From the NCBI RefSeq assembly GCF_018128545.1, contig NZ_JAGSND010000017.1, forward strand, positions 1-64,000: a stretch of DNA of 64,000 bases. Direction: 5' to 3'. The DNA is from Sinanaerobacter chloroacetimidivorans. GTDB taxonomy: Bacteria; Bacillota; Clostridia; Peptostreptococcales; Anaerovoracaceae. Both the position numbers and the translations under genes were made by a program. Below, piece by piece: positions 25,040-34,000 of the stretch. The notes under the pieces were generated by a model. It saw nothing but the letters and a program-made list of their open reading frames with translations. It searched no databases and was not told the DNA's origin. How positions within the stretch are numbered: the stretch's first letter is position 1; each line of letters starts with the position of its first letter.

Positions 25040-26305
25040 ATGAAGAAAAAAAGAATAATAAAACTTTTGTCTTGTATCATGATGATTACTTTTCTAATGG
25101 GATCTGCACCGCTATACTCCTGGGGACTGACGCTTGATCCCAATTTGCCGGTATTGACGCTGCCTCCGGCTGCGCCGTCTGCCCTTACTGCTAAACTGGA
25201 TTCAAACGCGGCGGTAAAGCTGTCATGGAGCGATAATAGTTTTAACGAATCTGGATTTGTGCTGCAGAGGAGAGTCTTGGGGGCAACTACTTATGTTGAT
25301 ATTATATCTCTGCAGGCTGGCACAACTACCTACACGGATCAACTGAGTAATGATTTTTCCGCGTTTGGGAAAGTGTTTTACCGTGTTCAGGCAATCAACT
25401 CTAAGGGGAGCGCCTACAGCAATGAAGTATCTTTAGATATGTCACAACCCAAAGGTCCGACGGGATTAGCTGTGACCTATGACAATAAAGCAGTCCATCT
25501 TATCTGGAACAGCACCTCTCCTGATCTAACCGATTACTTTAAAATTCTCCGGAAAGTTGACGGAGGTAATTACGAGACCCTCGGAACGACAAAAGAAAAA
25601 CATTATACCGATATGACCGTCAGTCCGGGGATCTACTACTACATGGTTGAAGCGGTAGGATATTTCGGTGGGGGCATGTCCGAGGCACAGGGAGTGGCAG
25701 TTCCTAAAGAAGCGGTAACGCCTCCGACTACGACAACTACTACTGACCCCAAAGCAGGTGGGAATTTGAATTTTAGCTCTGCCAGTGACTGGGCTGAGTC
25801 AGAGATTCAAGAGGCCTATGCTCTTGGACTAACCACAGAGACCATATTGAATCAATTTAATCGCAACATCACGCGTGAAGAATTCTGCGAAATTGCAGTC
25901 AAATTATACGAAGCATTGAGCGGAAAAGAGGCGCTTCCCGCCATTGAGAATCCCTTCACAGATACTACCAATACAATGGCTTTGAAAGCCTTCGAGTTGG
26001 GGATTATCAAGGGAACCTCCGACACCACGTTCTCACCAAACAGCCCTATTACCCGCCAGGAAATCTGTGTCATGATTTATCGAACATTAAAAGCAGACAA
26101 CTCAAGTCTAAACATGGATACCAGCGGTGTAAGTGCATTTTCTGATGAATCATCAATCGCTTCATGGGCAATTGATGCAGTAAAATATGCAAATAAAAAT
26201 TCTATCATGAAAGGCACGGGCAATAATAACATCAATCCTCTCGGCAATACCACCAGAGAACAGGCCATAGTTCTAATAAAGCGAACCTTTGAGAACTTCG
26301 ACTGA
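25040..26305 (+). CDS. Exported FnIII-SLH surface protein
   Basis: About 421 residues from ATG 25040 (GGGGGAG 6 bp upstream; ATG 24998 has no such site). A signal peptide (MKKKRIIKLLSCIMMITFLM) is followed by two fibronectin type III domains (about 45-135 and 140-225: APSALTAKLDSNAAVKLSWSD, GPTGLAVTYDNKAVHLIWN), a Thr-rich linker and SLH modules (about 260-421; DWAESEIQEAYALGLT, NPFTDTTNTMALKAFELGIIKGT, AFSDESSIASWAIDAVKYANKNSIMKG). It is a typical cell-wall-anchored binding or scaffold protein. TATAAT at 24994-24999 is a plausible -10. Confidence 0.87.
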   Translation: MKKKRIIKLLSCIMMITFLMGSAPLYSWGLTLDPNLPVLTLPPAAPSALTAKLDSNAAVKLSWSDNSFNESGFVLQRRVLGATTYVDIISLQAGTTTYTDQLSNDFSAFGKVFYRVQAINSKGSAYSNEVSLDMSQPKGPTGLAVTYDNKAVHLIWNSTSPDLTDYFKILRKVDGGNYETLGTTKEKHYTDMTVSPGIYYYMVEAVGYFGGGMSEAQGVAVPKEAVTPPTTTTTTDPKAGGNLNFSSASDWAESEIQEAYALGLTTETILNQFNRNITREEFCEIAVKLYEALSGKEALPAIENPFTDTTNTMALKAFELGIIKGTSDTTFSPNSPITRQEICVMIYRTLKADNSSLNMDTSGVSAFSDESSIASWAIDAVKYANKNSIMKGTGNNNINPLGNTTREQAIVLIKRTFENFD

Positions 26306-26374
26306 CGAATCTCATAGCGGTCAAAATGAATCACCGCGTTATACTTTTCTTAAAAAGGCCAAGGGAGGATTTTT

Positions 26375-26461
26375 ATGACAATCTTACTAAAATGCAAAAA
26401 TATTTTCGAAGTTATTCTTGCATCCTTGAAATTCATATATTATAATGGCCACATCAACTGA
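26375..26461 (+). CDS. Possible 28-residue small protein
   Basis: ATG 26375 follows AAGGGAGG with 5-bp spacing, a strong ribosome site, and opens 28 codons (MTILLKCKNIFEVILASLKF...) with a hydrophobic stretch. The promoter of the next gene (26418-26446) lies inside the frame, so this may be a decayed gene start or a leader rather than a functional protein. No family is recognised. Confidence 0.3.
   Translation: MTILLKCKNIFEVILASLKFIYYNGHIN
26418..26446 (+). promoter_or_regulatory. Promoter for zinc-ribbon copy 2 (and possibly IF-3)
   Basis: TTGCAT (26418-26423), 17 bp, TATAAT (26441-26446). The zinc-ribbon start is about 120 bp downstream, giving a long leader. Confidence 0.6.
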
Positions 26462-26569
26462 ACTCACATCAATCATGGGTTAATTATTTTTGACAACACT
26501 TCTTTGATTTATTTCGAGAGCGCTGTCTCTAATTTTGAAATCCAAAATAAAGTAAAGGAGATTAGCGTT

Positions 26570-26746
26570 ATGGCTGACAAAACAATTACATGTAAAGATT
26601 GCGGAGCGGAATTTGTTTTTACTGAAAGCGAACAGGCTTTCTATAAAGAAAAAGGATTTGATAACGAACCGCAAAGGTGTCTCGAATGCAGAAGAGCAAA
26701 AAAACAACAGCAAAGAAATAACAGAGGCAATGGAAATAGATACTAA
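26570..26746 (+). CDS. Small zinc-ribbon protein (zf-trcl type), copy 2
   Basis: 58 residues from ATG 26570 (AAAGGAG 9 bp upstream). It is a clear paralogue of the protein at 6818: CKDC and CLEC knuckles, the shared EQAFYKEKGFDNEPQRC core and a basic Arg/Asn/Gln-rich tail (KKQQQRNNRGNGNRY). Zinc binding is expected. It lies directly upstream of the IF-3 gene, separated by a hairpin, which supports a role at the ribosome or on RNA, but no function is established. Confidence 0.85.
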   Translation: MADKTITCKDCGAEFVFTESEQAFYKEKGFDNEPQRCLECRRAKKQQQRNNRGNGNRY

Positions 26747-26769
26747 TAATAATGTTTGTTTCAAGCAGT

Positions 26770-26794
26770 AAAAGTGGATTTTTGATCCACTTTT
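26770..26794 (+). terminator. Hairpin terminator/attenuator between zinc ribbon and IF-3
   Basis: Perfect 10-bp stem AAAAGTGGAT/ATCCACTTTT with a five-base loop. The T-run is only four long, so partial read-through into IF-3 is plausible. Confidence 0.7.
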
Positions 26795-26831
26795 ATAATT
26801 TATGTGAAAGAGTATTTAGGGGGTGCATAAT

Positions 26832-27353
26832 ATTAGCAATAATAAAAATGAATTGCAAATTAACAACGAAATAAATGATAAAGAAATCAGACTTATTGGT
26901 GCGGATGGAACTATGCTAGGAATTGTATCGACTTCAGAAGCATTGGAAATGGCATTTCAAAAGAATTTGGATTTAGTGAAAATATCTCCTAATGCAGTGC
27001 CGCCCGTATGTAAAATCGTTGATTACAATAAAGCCATGTATGAAAAAGCCAAAAAAGAGAAGGAAGCAAAAAAAAGCCAAAAGCTTGTGACACTTAAGGA
27101 GGTAAGATTATCCGCCAAAATAGAAGAGCATGATTTAGATTTTAAGGTAAAAAATGCTTACAAATTCTTATCGGAAGGTAATAAAGTAAAAGCAAGTATT
27201 CGGTTTAAAGGAAGGCAACAAAAATATACGGATGATGGCTATGAAGTGCTTTCAAAATTTGCTGAGTCACTTAAGGAAGTCGGTGCCATTGATAAAGCTC
27301 CTTTGCTCGAAGGAAGAGTCATGAGCATTATTTTAAGCCCCCAAAAACCATGA
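26832..27353 (+). CDS. infC: Translation initiation factor IF-3 (probable AUU start)
   Basis: About 173 residues. IF-3N (INNEINDKEIRLIGADGTMLGIVSTSEAL...NLDLVKISPNAVPPVCKIVDYNK) and IF-3C (KEVRLSAKIEEHDLDFKVKNAYKFLSEGNKVKASIRFKGRQ) are complete. The protein binds the 30S subunit and governs start-codon fidelity. No ATG is available at the expected N-terminus. An in-frame GTG at 26823 lies inside the AGGGGGTG ribosome site, while ATT at 26832 is 6 bp downstream of it. ATT is the autoregulatory start known for infC in other bacteria. The usual rpmI-rplT partners are absent, so this may be a second or relocated copy. Confidence 0.88.
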   Translation: MSNNKNELQINNEINDKEIRLIGADGTMLGIVSTSEALEMAFQKNLDLVKISPNAVPPVCKIVDYNKAMYEKAKKEKEAKKSQKLVTLKEVRLSAKIEEHDLDFKVKNAYKFLSEGNKVKASIRFKGRQQKYTDDGYEVLSKFAESLKEVGAIDKAPLLEGRVMSIILSPQKP

Positions 27354-27444
27354 GACTTATTAGCTGAATTAATATACAAATACTTGAATCTCATGATTAT
27401 CTTGAGAAAAAATTGTGGGATTCATTTTAATAAAAAAGGAAAGT

Positions 27445-27569
27445 TTGCGTTTTTCTTTATACTATGGTATAATAAGAGCATTGCAAAAGGAAGTAACTAT
27501 TGGCACGAGCCATTTAATAAATAATTAAAATATTGTTGACTCTTGTAATTTTTATTGCAGGAGTTTTTT
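27445..27569 (+). ncRNA. Short leader RNA / attenuator upstream of a small gene
   Basis: A good promoter (TTGCGT 27445-27450, 17 bp, TATAAT 27468-27473) is followed about 95 bp later by a terminator (ACTCTTG 27539-27545 with CAGGAGT 27558-27564, then T-run). In between, AAAGGAAG and a TTG codon could start a five-codon peptide M-A-R-A-I (27500-27517). This is the layout of a translation-responsive attenuator or a small RNA. The 66-residue gene starts 35 bp beyond the terminator. Confidence 0.5.
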
Positions 27570-27603
27570 ATTATTTATACACTTGGAAACCCAAGGAGGT
27601 AAA

Positions 27604-27804
27604 ATGAGAACCGCACTTAATCTATTAAATAAAATCGTGGAATTAGGATATGATCAACAAAAAGCGCTGATACAAATAGATAAGATACTAGATAAAAAAC
27701 TGGGTATAGAAGGCCGTAAACCGCTATCCGATGAAGAACTGTCTGACATGATCTATGATGATATACTGGTTTTTTTCAAGAAAAAGCAGGAAAAAACAAG
27801 ATGA
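27604..27804 (+). CDS. Small protein of unknown function
   Basis: 66 residues from ATG 27604, behind an excellent AAGGAGGT. The sequence (MRTALNLLNKIVELGYDQQK...) is charged and mostly helical, with an ELGYDQQKALIQIDKILD segment and an acidic-then-basic C-terminal half ending in KKKQEKTR. No family is recognised and no membrane segment is present. The gene sits behind a probable attenuator between IF-3 and a DEAD-box helicase, so a link to translation stress is suggested by position only. Confidence 0.55.
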   Translation: MRTALNLLNKIVELGYDQQKALIQIDKILDKKLGIEGRKPLSDEELSDMIYDDILVFFKKKQEKTR

Positions 27805-27880
27805 GTTGATGTAAGCATTTTAGGACTGAAAGGAAATATGTTAAAACGTATTATCATTATACATAGGAGTAATTTTGTTG

Positions 27881-27937
27881 TATAATTTTTTTTAATGGTG
27901 TTTATACCGGATAATCGCTCTAAAGTCATCCGGTTTT
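27881..27937 (+). promoter_or_regulatory. Promoter and leader hairpin of the DEAD-box gene
   Basis: TATAAT at 27881-27886 with a weak -35 (TATACA near 27859). A hairpin ACCGGAT (27906-27912)/ATCCGGT (27928-27934) with TTTT lies immediately before the AAGGAG ribosome site. It could act as an attenuator or a cold-sensitive leader. Confidence 0.45.
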
Positions 27938-27950
27938 GATAAGGAGAAAA

Positions 27951-29168
27951 ATGTTTTTTGAAAAATTGAATCTCATCATGCCTATTCGAGAGGCATTAAA
28001 AGCGGAAGGATACACAAAACCAACCGACATTCAACAGCAGGCCATTCCGCCCCTCCTGGAAGGCAGGGATCTGATCGGATGTGCGCAGACAGGAACCGGA
28101 AAGACCGCGGCCTTTGCAATTCCTATTTTGCAGAAGCTGGCTTTGGAAAAAAGAGAACCAAGATCGCCAAGAATGATCAAAGCGCTTATATTGACGCCGA
28201 CGCGTGAATTGGCCGTCCAAATCGGGGAAAGCTTTTCAACATACGGTAAAAATCTTGGGCTTAAAAACTTTGTGATTTATGGCGGTGTTGGTCAAAAGCC
28301 GCAGACGGATGCCCTCAAGACGGGGATCGACATACTGGTAGCAACTCCAGGCAGATTAATCGATCTTGTAAATCAAAAGTTTGTCAATCTTCATCGTGTG
28401 CAGTTTTTCGTACTGGATGAAGCAGACCGGATGCTGGACATGGGAATGGTAAATGACGTGAAAAAAATCCTTACCCATTTACCGCAAATAAGACAAAATA
28501 TGTTGTTTTCGGCAACAATGCCGGTGGAAATCACAAAACTTGTGGATTCCCTTTTGTCGGATCCGGTAAGGGTGGCCGTAACGCCAATCTCTTCTACCGT
28601 GGATATTATTGATCAAGCCGTCTATTTCGTGGAGAAAAAGGATAAAAAACTGCTTCTGATCCATCTTTTAAATGATAAATCCATTGAGTCAGCGTTGGTG
28701 TTTTCACGTACAAAGCATGGTGCGGATATGATTGTCAAAAACCTGGTAAAAGCAGGAGTACAGGCACAGGCAATCCATGGAAACAAATCTCAGGGAGCCA
28801 GGCAGCAGGCCTTGAATAATTTTAAGGAAAGAAAAACCAGGGTTCTTGTCGCAACGGATATTGCGGCAAGAGGAATTGACATTAATGAGTTGTCCCATGT
28901 GATCAACTATGACTTGCCGAATATCCCTGAAACCTATGTCCACCGGATCGGAAGGACCGGAAGAGCTGGACTGGAAGGCGTGGCGCTTTCCTTTTGCAAT
29001 TCAGAGGAAAAGCCTTTGCTGAAAGACATTGAAAAGCTCATAAATAAAAAGATCTCGATCATTGAAGATCATCCATACCCGCTGGCAATATCCGAACCTG
29101 GGGCGGAAGAACCAACGCCGAAGAAAACAAATAGAAGACGACATAGATCAAGAAGGAGCTCTCGTTAA
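27951..29168 (+). CDS. DEAD-box ATP-dependent RNA helicase (RhlE/CshA type)
   Basis: About 405 residues from ATG 27951 (AAGGAG 4 bp upstream). All helicase motifs are intact: Q motif PTDIQQQAIP, I AQTGTGKT, Ia PTRELAVQ, Ib TPGRL, II DEAD, III SAT, IV ALVFSRT, V ATDIAARGID and VI HRIGRTGRAG. A short basic C-terminal tail (KKTNRRRHRSRRSSR) gives non-specific RNA binding. Such enzymes remodel rRNA and mRNA in ribosome assembly and cold growth. The leader hairpin at 27906-27937 hints at post-transcriptional control. Confidence 0.95.
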   Translation: MFFEKLNLIMPIREALKAEGYTKPTDIQQQAIPPLLEGRDLIGCAQTGTGKTAAFAIPILQKLALEKREPRSPRMIKALILTPTRELAVQIGESFSTYGKNLGLKNFVIYGGVGQKPQTDALKTGIDILVATPGRLIDLVNQKFVNLHRVQFFVLDEADRMLDMGMVNDVKKILTHLPQIRQNMLFSATMPVEITKLVDSLLSDPVRVAVTPISSTVDIIDQAVYFVEKKDKKLLLIHLLNDKSIESALVFSRTKHGADMIVKNLVKAGVQAQAIHGNKSQGARQQALNNFKERKTRVLVATDIAARGIDINELSHVINYDLPNIPETYVHRIGRTGRAGLEGVALSFCNSEEKPLLKDIEKLINKKISIIEDHPYPLAISEPGAEEPTPKKTNRRRHRSRRSSR

Positions 29169-29186
29169 AAGGAGCTTCTTGTTTTT
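29150..29186 (+). terminator. Terminator at end of DEAD-box gene
   Basis: AAGAA-GGA-GCTC pairs with GAGC-TTCTT (29150-29161 with 29172-29180) followed by GTTTTT. The left arm overlaps the last codons. Confidence 0.55.
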
Positions 29187-29195
29187 GGTATGGGC

Positions 29196-29400
29196 TGTTT
29201 AGTACTACTTTCTCGTAATTATCGTTGATGCTGCGTAGCGGCTCAAGTTCCCGTTCTCGTGTGCGTTCACCGCTCATGGTTTCGGTGACCTGATAATAAA
29301 TCTTCTCTTCGGGGCTGATGGCTATAAAGTCAACTTCCTTTTCTCCGGCCTTGCCGATGGACAAAAAACTGTAGAATAAATCAATAAAAAAACGTAAGAT
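29196..29400 (-). pseudogene. Remnant of a DUF4143-type AAA ATPase C-terminus
   Basis: On the minus strand the frame reads KAGEKEVDFIAISPEEKIYY, then QVTETMSGERTRERELEPLR and SINDNYEKVVL. That is the conserved C-terminal end (PD-(D/E)xK-like) of clostridial ATP-binding DUF4143 proteins, which are normally about 400 residues. No upstream ATPase part is present in the window and the C-terminal end lacks the usual final motif, so this is a decayed fragment. The open frame continues into DEAD-box antisense, which is meaningless. Confidence 0.6.
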
Positions 29401-29518
29401 GAATTTACCAGGATTGAGGTATTTAACCACTCTAACAAATCATATTATATTAATTGAAGTATTTAATCTTCCAATAACAGTACTGGGTCCGGAGGCTTAC
29501 CATACGGGAGAAAGAAAA

Positions 29519-30943
29519 ATGTTAAGCAAAGAAGAATATCAGATACCCGATATAAAGTATATGTTTGAAAAAAGTGCTGAAAAATATGGAGAAAGACCGG
29601 CGTTTTGGGTGAAAAAAGACAAGGCGGAAGCTTATTTCGCTATCACCTACAATGAGGCATACGACGATGTACGCGGACTTGGAACTTCGCTTATTTCGCG
29701 CGGCATGAAGGACAAGAGAATTGCAATTGTGGGCAAGAACTCCTATGAATGGGCTGTTTCTTACCTAGCGGCGATATGCGGAACCGGGGTGGCCGTTCCG
29801 CTTGACAAAGAATTTTGTACCAACCAACTGAAACACTTTCTGATTGCCACTGGATGCAGCTGTGCCATTTTTTCGGAAGAATTAGAGGAGACCTTTCGGC
29901 AGATCAGAAACGACGGAGTCACCGGGCTAGAAATGCTCGTAAATATGGATAAGGAAAAGAGCGAATGGGATATTTTTTCTCTGCGAGAATTAATTGACGA
30001 GGGCAAGCAGATGGCGACTTCCGGCAATCATGATTTTACTAGTACGCGAATAATACCCGATGAACTCTGCGCGATCATGTTTACCGCAGGAACTACAGGC
30101 GTTTCCAAAGGGGTTTATCTGTCACATGGAAACCTGGCAGCAGAGATAACGCTGGTGTCCGCGGTGATCAATATTGCTGAAAGCGATATGTTCTTTACGA
30201 AACTTCCGTTGCATTGCGCGCGCGAATGCATATGCGGCATCCTGTTACCCCTTTATAATGGAGCGTCAATAACGTATTGTGAGGGGCTTAACTACAATTT
30301 TGAAATTTCAGCAATGCGAGGGTACAGCCTTACCGAAAGCGCGTCCATAGTGATGCTCAACCTTGATAACGAATCGGCAGGCCGCCTGCTTCCTGAGATG
30401 AAAGCGAAAATAGCCTGTCCAGAACCCGAAACAGGTATCGGTGAACTCTGTCTGGCCGGAGAAAATATCATGATGGGATATTGTGATAATCCCGAAGCAA
30501 CTGCTGAAGCCCTGAAAGAAGGCTGGTTGTATACGGGTGATCTGGGAAGGATAGATGAAAAAGGATCTATCTATATAGCGGGCAGAAAAGAGAATGTTAT
30601 CATTGCAGAAAACGGGAAGAATGTGTATCCGGAAGAATTAGAAAACTGTTTAATCAGCATAACGTATGTTCTGGAGAGCATGGTGTGGAGCAAGGATTCA
30701 GATGACGGCAGAGCTCCCGTTATAGCCGCCACGATTCTGGCAAATAAGGAAAAAGTCACTGAAAGGCTCGGAGCCGGTTATTCTGAGCAGGAGATGGAAA
30801 AACTGCTTTGGGACGAAATTAGCAAGATCAATGATACGCTGCCTTTCTTTAAGCGAATAAAAAAGATGGTGCTGAGGAAAGAAGCGTTTCAGAAGAATTC
30901 ATCTCAAAAAATAATAAGATGGTATCCTTCCAATAGGGAATAA
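29519..30943 (+). CDS. AMP-forming acyl-CoA synthetase with internal deletion
   Basis: About 474 residues from ATG 29519 (GGGAG 9 bp upstream). N- and C-terminal parts are typical of long-chain acyl-CoA synthetases: MFTAGTTGVSKGVYLSHGN is the P-loop motif, and GYSLTES, GWLYTGDLGRID and GRKENVIIAENGKNVYPEE are the A5-A10 motifs. The stretch between the CEGLNYNFEIS segment and AMRGYSLTES lacks roughly 120-150 residues that relatives (about 600 aa) carry there; the junction is near 30310-30318. The frame is kept. Loss of this core region probably disables or alters adenylation. It ends at a bidirectional terminator. Confidence 0.75.
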   Translation: MLSKEEYQIPDIKYMFEKSAEKYGERPAFWVKKDKAEAYFAITYNEAYDDVRGLGTSLISRGMKDKRIAIVGKNSYEWAVSYLAAICGTGVAVPLDKEFCTNQLKHFLIATGCSCAIFSEELEETFRQIRNDGVTGLEMLVNMDKEKSEWDIFSLRELIDEGKQMATSGNHDFTSTRIIPDELCAIMFTAGTTGVSKGVYLSHGNLAAEITLVSAVINIAESDMFFTKLPLHCARECICGILLPLYNGASITYCEGLNYNFEISAMRGYSLTESASIVMLNLDNESAGRLLPEMKAKIACPEPETGIGELCLAGENIMMGYCDNPEATAEALKEGWLYTGDLGRIDEKGSIYIAGRKENVIIAENGKNVYPEELENCLISITYVLESMVWSKDSDDGRAPVIAATILANKEKVTERLGAGYSEQEMEKLLWDEISKINDTLPFFKRIKKMVLRKEAFQKNSSQKIIRWYPSNRE

Positions 30944-30962
30944 TAGATTTCTGTACTAATGC

Positions 30963-31029
30963 AAAAAACGGGTTACAAACACTTGCAAAAAAACGAGTTA
31001 CAAATGCTTTCGCGAGTAACCCGTTTTTT
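30963..31029. terminator. Bidirectional terminator between convergent genes
   Basis: Perfect 14-bp arms AAAAAACGGGTTAC (30963-30976) and GTAACCCGTTTTTT (31016-31029) enclose an imperfect second copy of the left arm (AAAAAAACGAGTTAC, near 30987-31001), so two alternative stems are possible. It is T-rich on both strands. Confidence 0.8.
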
Positions 31030-31093
31030 ATTTAAAATATTACGCTGTTCCTTGTCTGCAGTTTGGTAAATATTCGTTCGGGTGAGTGCTAGA

Positions 31094-34000
31094 CTACTGT
31101 GCTGTAAAGTTCGTAATTTTGCACTCTCGGACCTGTGTATTACCCTTTGTGTCAACATAGACCTTGTAGCCTTCGACATCGTATGTGCCTGCCGCGTTGT
31201 TGTCAATGGAGAACTTCTTGGCAAGGCCTCTGTTGAAGACAGCGTTACCTTCTTTGAAGAAGGTTTCCGTAACAGTGACTGTCAGGCTATTCTTGTTGTT
31301 ACTCAGCTTCTCTATAACCGCGGACGGGGCTGCCGTTTCGGTGCCGTAGACGAAGAAAGTACCGTTAATGAACGCAAACTTGCCCACTGCCTCGTTTCCT
31401 GCGTAATCAGTTGCTACGATCATGTATCTGCTTTCGACGGATGCCAAAGCGAAGGTTCCATCGGCCTGTTCGGCCTCGAGAACATATTTTTTAGCAGCAA
31501 TGTCCCACTTATAGAGCGCATACGCAGCCATACCGCTATCAGCGTCTGAAGCGCTGACTACAACATCAGAGCTACCAAATTCGATGCTGTTTATTACAGG
31601 ATCGATCTGGTCATCAAGTATCCCGGCCGCTCCGGCGAAGATAGCAGTCGCAAGCATTGGGTAATACTTCTGGTAATGCGGCCTGAAGAACATGTTGGAG
31701 CCGAAGGTCACAGACTGAACCGGCTTGCCGGCTATTCCGCCGCCTTTCAGTATCGTGCTGAACATTGTTGTGCGGTTCTGGAAGATGTCCTTGGAGCCGC
31801 CGGTAGCTTGGAAACCGCCTATAAACGCACCGCCGTCCTTTGACTTGAACAGGATCTTCGAGCCTTCGGGTATGTTGCCTGTGAAGTAATTTCCACGGGC
31901 GTAAATCGTATCAGTACTAGCGTAGTTTGCTGTAAAGAGGCTGTCGTCCACGTTGTAGTCGCCGTAAAGTGCTACGTCACCAAATGAACCTGTGGTTGGG
32001 GAGGATGTTCCTGTGCCGAAGTTAGCATTTGTCAAGCTTGCCGCGCTTTGTACCATTACGAGCCCCAGTTTGTTATTCTTGATAGCGGTCAAAAGGTTTC
32101 CGCTGGCCGCGGCGTTATTCATGAGAACAACGTTGGCGCCGGGCCTGACTGCGGAGGCGGAATTGCCGTTATAGTCCGTTCCGTCCGCGTTCTTCATGGA
32201 ACCAAATCCCATGTAATCATCAAGAGCCCAGTAAATAGCGCCGCCGACAGTCGCCGCGTTTCTCGTGCTGTTTAGGCTGATCACCGGTTCTACAAGCTTA
32301 ACTGCCTCTTTCGGCAGAGCGCTTATGTATTTTCCCTCGAGGTGGCAGCCTTTCAGCCCTAAATCCGGATTATCCACCAAAGCGTAGATTTTGTCCAGGT
32401 TCTTAGCTTCGATGATATAGTCGGACATCGTTCCTACACCTTCAGCGCTCTTGCGGAGCATCCATACGTCCTCCTTGCTGTTGATAAAGGACGGGCCGCT
32501 GGATCTGCCGGAAAGCAGAAGGTTTACAAACCTTACAGAGTCTACGCTGTTACTCTTGAATACTACATATTCATCCGGTGCTCCTGCGATATTGGCTTTC
32601 TTTTCAACAGAGTCGACAGACACAGTTTTGCCGTCAAACAAATCTGGTGACCATACTTCCACACAATCGAAGCCCCTTGTGTCAGGGAAGTTGCAGTAAA
32701 TGTCAGCGTACATGCTGGCGAAATTCGTGGCGTCATATCCTTTGCTCATAATTTCGGCAATGAAATTTCTTCTGCCCTGCTTCATATCGTAGAGATACGT
32801 GCCCGCTGGGTACGTCACACCGTTATATGTGACGGGTTCCGTGGTTTTGCTCACCTTCGCGCCGTAACGCATAGTAAAATCAAGCGTCCTGTATGCTTCG
32901 GCCACGTTAAACTGAGTTTCGGGCGTACCGGGAATTACAAGATAATCCGGGAAGAAAGGAAGCTTTCCACCATTGCCGTCGTCCTTCCTTGCTCTGCCGA
33001 CGTATTTCCCAACGCCGCTCACGACATCAATGAAATATTTGTCCGCGGCTTGCGAGTCGATATTCTCAACACCGCGCAGTTTGAACTCGAGCTTGTTCAA
33101 AATCGTGCTCTTGCGCAAACTTGTGTATTTGTTGTCAACCGCATGGCTGTCTTTGCCGTCAATGCTTCTGTTGAGCACATTGCCGTCGTAATACGCGGTA
33201 TCACCTTCCAGCAGTGCGTTCAGCATTGCGTAGTTAATGGCATTCCCTGCTTCGAAGGCATCCGAATTGGAATGAGGTAGCTCGATGGTCCAGCCCATGC
33301 ATCCGAAAAGCATTGCGAACATAGGCCCGTAAATGTTGCCGCCGTCATCCCAGCCGTTCGCCATGGAATCCCAAGGCAGGTGGAATCTGTTATAACCGGT
33401 GCTGGCGGTAAGCGCCTTGCCCCCGGAATAAGCGAGCTGTATCATATTGTTAAGGGTTAGATCCGGTTCATAGTTCTGGCTGTGAGGCGGTGTACAAGGC
33501 TCAATCAGCATCTGGCTGACATAGCCGTGCCATTCAAGCATGACAATCGGATCCCATTTGGCGATATCTTGCGTGAGCGCTATCGTCTCAGGCTGTGTCG
33601 CATAAACAGCGTCGCGGTTAAGGTCCATGCCGTACCGATTTACCCTTCGCATGGCCGCTTTTCCGTCGGGGTTGCTGCACAGCGTGTTAACCATGATGAA
33701 CTTGTCCAGTATCTCACCGGTGTCGATAGACATTTCAGTTCTGGATGTGTCGCTGCTGAACTGACCGGCATTAACAACGTGATTAAAAGCAGTATAGCCT
33801 GTATTGGTGTTGCTTGAAGGACGGTAGTTCCAAGTTATTTGACCATCGTCGAAGGTCTTGTAAGAGAGGGTTTTTCCTTCATTACCGCCGTCAATCAACG
33901 CATTGATCAAATGGATCATGCTGTCCGTTCCGGATACTTCGTCGGAATGAACGTTGTTCTGGTAGAATGGTGTAACAAAATCGATGTCTTCAGGATCAGC

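Noticed and set aside
26504..26569. Upstream extension of zinc-ribbon copy 2
   Set aside because: The paralogue at 6818 begins at the equivalent of ATG 26570, and only that start has a good ribosome site.
29059..29195. Continuation of the ATPase-remnant frame into the DEAD-box gene
   Set aside because: It is antisense to conserved helicase sequence. Family similarity stops near 29196.
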